NCBI RefSeq assembly: GCF_002078015.1
Contig: NZ_LWBP01000185.1
Location: forward strand, 55,932-119,931
DNA from: Niastella populi
GTDB taxonomy: Bacteria; Bacteroidota; Bacteroidia; Chitinophagales; Chitinophagaceae
Direction: 5' to 3'
Length of the DNA: 64,000 nt
In this document: piece by piece, positions 61,456-64,000 of the stretch
Layout of the letters: every line of letters begins with the position of its first letter
How positions within the stretch are numbered: the stretch's first letter is position 1
The notes under the pieces: model-generated
Seen by the model: only the letters and a program-made list of their open reading frames with translations
The model's database searches: none
What the model was told of the DNA's origin: nothing
Translations under genes and position numbers: made by a program

Positions 61456-62467
61456 TCGTTTTGAGTGGGCCCGTTAGGAAGATAACCCTGGAAGGATGAT
61501 ACGCTTGAAGATGTGTGGCAGAAAACGCTGCAATACTATCCGTCCCTTATATCCAACAGAGAATTGATAGCGGCAGAGGGTTGCAAAAAGACCTCGTGAA
61601 AAAGCAGTTTCTACCTGAAATAAATGTTCAGGCGATTCTTTTTTTTATAGTGTTGGGCCGAATACCTCGCCAGCAATTGGGGCTCTTAATATAGAATGTA
61701 TCCGGGCCATTTCCCCCTTTTTTAGTATATTGCACCAGGTTATAACATTGACAGAATTTATTACTCATTCCGCGATCAGCATTCTTTCTACCCAAGACAA
61801 TCGCCAGACCCTCACGGGACCTTCACGAGACTTTCACAAGACCTTTACGAGACCCTCACGGGACCTTTACGAGACCTTTATGGGAGTGTAATGGCTTCAG
61901 AGGCTACATTCAATGGCCTTGCACTTCGGTTAAACTATAGATAAAAGCCAATGAAAATATACTGAAACGGGTATTTGTATTTATGTGAATAGCCCGGGAA
62001 CAGCCTACAGATTGCCTGATGACACGCTGGCGATTGCCTCACACACCAGGGATCGTAGAGGGGCCGCAGGCAATCCCTGGCGCATTTCAGTACAATACCC
62101 CGGCTATCTGTCTACCATTAACGTACAATGCAAGTGCAATTAACCCGGCTTTTTAAGGAGGTAGGAATTTATACCGATACCAATCAAACGGATATTTTAA
62201 TGTTTGTGTGCAGGCAAGTATCCGTATCATACGTTCAGCGGCCTTAAATCGATGGAGAAATACTGGTTCAGGGTAGTGTCCATAAGCCATGATGGAGAGT
62301 ATATATCATCTCCGGTCACTAACGACCGGCAGGGGATGAAGATCATTGAGAACGAAGGTATTTTAGAACTGCTGAGGTAAGGCATACCAACACGCTCTGC
62401 AGGAAGCCTGGATACACACCACCCGAACCAACAAATGAACGTGAAATTTGAACCAACCATATATACT
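61456..62467. other. Gene-poor stretch
   Basis: About 1 kb without an intact gene. It contains the 11-bp tandem repeat at 61806-61882. An open stretch of about 37 codons without a start ends at a TGA near 61601 (..DDTLEDVWQKTLQYYPSL...), and two small open frames lie at about 62128-62247 and 62251-62379, of unknown meaning. The base composition becomes A+T-rich towards the end. Confidence 0.5.
61806..61882. repeat. 11-bp tandem repeat, seven copies
   Basis: Seven head-to-tail units of 11 bases with the consensus GACCTTTACGA (variants GACCCTCACGG, GACCTTCACGA, GACTTTCACAA, GACCTTTATGG). The period is about one helical turn and not a multiple of three, so it is not coding. It lies in a gene-poor region. 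Confidence 0.9.
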
Positions 62468-62638
62468 CTATTGACTTTCGTTTATTCGCCAACCATTTTT
62501 GTCTCTAATCACTTGAATACCAGTTTTAAGTTCTGTAAGCCCGGGATTTGTTGCAAGCGACCTTTCTAGCTGTTGAAAGTACTCAACGCTATTGAAGAAA
62601 ATGTCAATGTTGTCAATTTGTCGTTTCGTACTGTATTT
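62468..62638 (-). pseudogene. 3' fragment of an unknown gene
   Basis: The minus strand has 56 codons that read like protein (..IDNIDIFFNSVEYFQQLE.., ..LKTGIQVIRDKNGWRINESQ) and end in TAG, but no start codon is present and an in-frame TGA lies just upstream. A short ATG-initiated frame (near 62640) lies next to it in another phase, so a frameshift is possible. The family is unknown. It belongs to the A+T-rich end of the window. Confidence 0.45.
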
Positions 62639-62728
62639 TCATATTAGATATAATTTTTTTTACGTGCCGAGGTTATTAGTTGATCCATAATGTTGCAGCT
62701 GAACAAATTTCATTAAGCATCACGCCCT

Positions 62729-63406
62729 CTATCCTTCGTTTTTGTTTTCAATTAATTCTTGTTTCAAACTTTCAGATATCAGATTGTTTGTTACTAAATA
62801 TTTGCTCATCAATTTTAAAAAGCGCTTCGAGCTCTTTAAATAGTCTTTGTCAAATTTATTATCGCTTATTGTTTCCAGGTAAGAGTATGCCCTTTTGACA
62901 AATCGTCCTGCTCCTTCGAATTGTTTGCTTATAAAAAGTGTTCCAACTAACGAAATGTAAGCCACAAACTCATATTGAATATGATTTCTTCTTAGGTACT
63001 CTGGCGGAAGTTTTTGGTTCATACTCTGAAAGTGAGAAATTATTTCAATGTCACTCACGTATTTTTCCTTCTCAATTACAAACCAGTCGTCTAAAATTTC
63101 CCCGTTGAAATCTGTTTCAAGTTCATAATATCCTATTGGTTCAATATTGTCAAGCCATACATTATCACGATCATCTAAATAAAGCCCAATTCTTGTCCTG
63201 ATTATTGCTGAACCTATACGCCTGTCTATTTGGTATTCAAACCTTTCAAAAATGGTTTTGATTTCATTTTCAGTATAGCCGTTCAAAAAGTCATTATTGT
63301 TTGAGTTGTCCTTGAAAATTTGTAGAAGACAGTTAAATGCAATTTGTTTTAGGTCAAACGCATTACATTTCCGTTTTAATAATATTTCAAGTTCCTGGTC
63401 GGTCAT
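62729..63406 (-). CDS. Protein of unknown function, A+T-rich
   Basis: A 225-residue cytosolic protein without recognised domain. It is rich in Asn, Ile, Lys and Glu and has the look of a helical protein in its last third (YLKSSKRFLKLMSKYLV...SLKQELIENKNEG). The first part, MTDQELEILLKRKCNAFDLKQIAF, and an EIKTIFERFEYQIDRRIG segment suggest a family of contact-dependent or toxin-associated partner proteins, but this is not shown. The base composition is clearly more A+T-rich than in the rest of the window, which indicates transfer from another source. Confidence 0.65.
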   Translation of the reverse strand: MTDQELEILLKRKCNAFDLKQIAFNCLLQIFKDNSNNNDFLNGYTENEIKTIFERFEYQIDRRIGSAIIRTRIGLYLDDRDNVWLDNIEPIGYYELETDFNGEILDDWFVIEKEKYVSDIEIISHFQSMNQKLPPEYLRRNHIQYEFVAYISLVGTLFISKQFEGAGRFVKRAYSYLETISDNKFDKDYLKSSKRFLKLMSKYLVTNNLISESLKQELIENKNEG

Positions 63407-63526
63407 GAGATCAGAGTTAACTACAATTAATTATCTTTTAAATAAACACGCCGGGATTACGCTGCTGATTGTTTCAATGCTCAATGCCCGATATCACTAT
63501 TGGCAATGCCAATGGCTGCCGTTTAT

Positions 63527-63985
63527 TTATTTAGTTCCAAATATTTCTCCATTAAATGTATGTGTGCAACAACTGCAAGATGGTGTCATATCAATCGCGG
63601 TTAAATTTGGATTGGTTTTTTGTAAAATGTGATTTTCGTCAACAAATAAACCAGAAAAATAGGACGATTCGCCAACTCTAATATAATCTTCCTTTTCATC
63701 TTCATTTAATGCAACCAGCCAGAATATTGGTTCAGATTTATCTAATCTTGATTTTGCTTCACTAAAAACTTCATCCCACTTACAGCCAACTTTTGATAAT
63801 AAAAATCGAAAGAGTGGAGTATAATCCAAGCCTCTTTCTTTTTTGCCAAACATTGTTCCTCTTATTTGTTGCAACGATTCTTTCTTCTTATTTCTTGTAT
63901 ATTTGAAATCTCCACCAAAGTCATGGTGAACACCTTTTGCCTTAGTGTTAACTTTTCTATATAATTTAGATTTCTTTCTATCCAT
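63527..63985 (-). CDS. Protein of unknown function, A+T-rich
   Basis: A 152-residue basic protein: the N-terminal part is rich in Lys/Arg (MDRKKSKLYRKVNTKAKG), then ..LDYTPLFRFLLSKVGCKWDEVFSEAKSRLD and a Cys/His end (SCSCCTHTFNG). The tail with C-x-C-C-x-H could bind zinc. The family is not recognised. It lies 120 bases before the 225-residue gene on the same strand, with the same A+T-rich composition, so the two may have come in together. Confidence 0.62.
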   Translation of the reverse strand: MDRKKSKLYRKVNTKAKGVHHDFGGDFKYTRNKKKESLQQIRGTMFGKKERGLDYTPLFRFLLSKVGCKWDEVFSEAKSRLDKSEPIFWLVALNEDEKEDYIRVGESSYFSGLFVDENHILQKTNPNLTAIDMTPSCSCCTHTFNGEIFGTK

Positions 63986-64000
63986 TTTCTAATTTATTGC

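Noticed and set aside
62227..62460. 77-codon minus-strand frame
   Set aside because: No recognisable features, and it competes with equally weak frames on the other strand.

Overview
The window looks like a chromosomal segment of a Bacteroidota bacterium, most likely of the family Chitinophagaceae (Niastella/Chitinophaga-like). The signs are TonB-dependent and DUF-type beta-barrel outer-membrane proteins, many lipoproteins, a LytTR regulator, xAnnTTTG-type promoter elements, almost no Shine-Dalgarno sequences, and about 45-50% G+C. No rRNA, tRNA, CRISPR array or intact insertion sequence was seen. The genus is an inference.

Layout. (1) 1-5150: end of a Gfo/Idh/MocA oxidoreductase, an S9 oligopeptidase, a ZU5-like lipoprotein and an EcsC protein. 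(2) 5516-13393: a cassette of three caspase-fold proteins (caspase-subtilase fusion, CHAT-like protein, caspase-lipase fusion) followed by a membrane fatty-acid hydroxylase. (3) 13390-16665: DUF481 protein, a nucleotidyltransferase/metallophosphoesterase pair, and a CxxC flavoprotein. (4) 16751-27507: a long operon that begins with a 39-residue peptide ending in an HCC-GGG-HCC core. An 11-bp perfect hairpin follows, then a GRDP-like protein, a protein with a PqqD-like tail, a TonB receptor, a DUF4374 lipoprotein, two ABC-2 permeases without an ATPase, and a second outer-membrane barrel. It looks like a system that makes and/or imports a modified Cys-rich peptide, possibly a metallophore. (5) 27636-31196: a LytTR regulator without its phospho-acceptor Asp, two lipoprotein cytochromes c, OB-fold, YceI and DUF5777 proteins. 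(6) 31453-39782: secreted beta-propellers, a SnoaL-like protein, an exported Gfo/Idh/MocA protein, a beta-helix lipoprotein, a decayed rhodanese and a His/Met-rich outer-membrane protein. (7) 39840-50125: DUF421 protein, a decayed Na/Ca exchanger, an Nramp-like transporter, a second hydroxylase, PEP synthase and a cation P-type ATPase. (8) 50331-56688: a sulfur regulon with a Crp/Fnr regulator, a YeeE/YedE pair, an OprD-like porin, DUF2892, rhodanese, TauE, and an MBL-rhodanese fusion. (9) 56772-61455: DUF3570/DUF4266/ApbE/thioredoxin operon and small proteins. (10) 61456-64000: a gene-poor stretch with an 11-bp tandem repeat, then A+T-rich genes of unknown function that look acquired.

The strongest new signals are three. 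First, four sulfur-gene promoters share a TATAAGTRA-N6-TCA box at exactly the same distance from an xAnnTTTG element, which points to control by the adjacent Crp/Fnr protein. Second, there is the unlisted small peptide gene with its hairpin and import genes. Third, there is the multi-protease caspase cassette.
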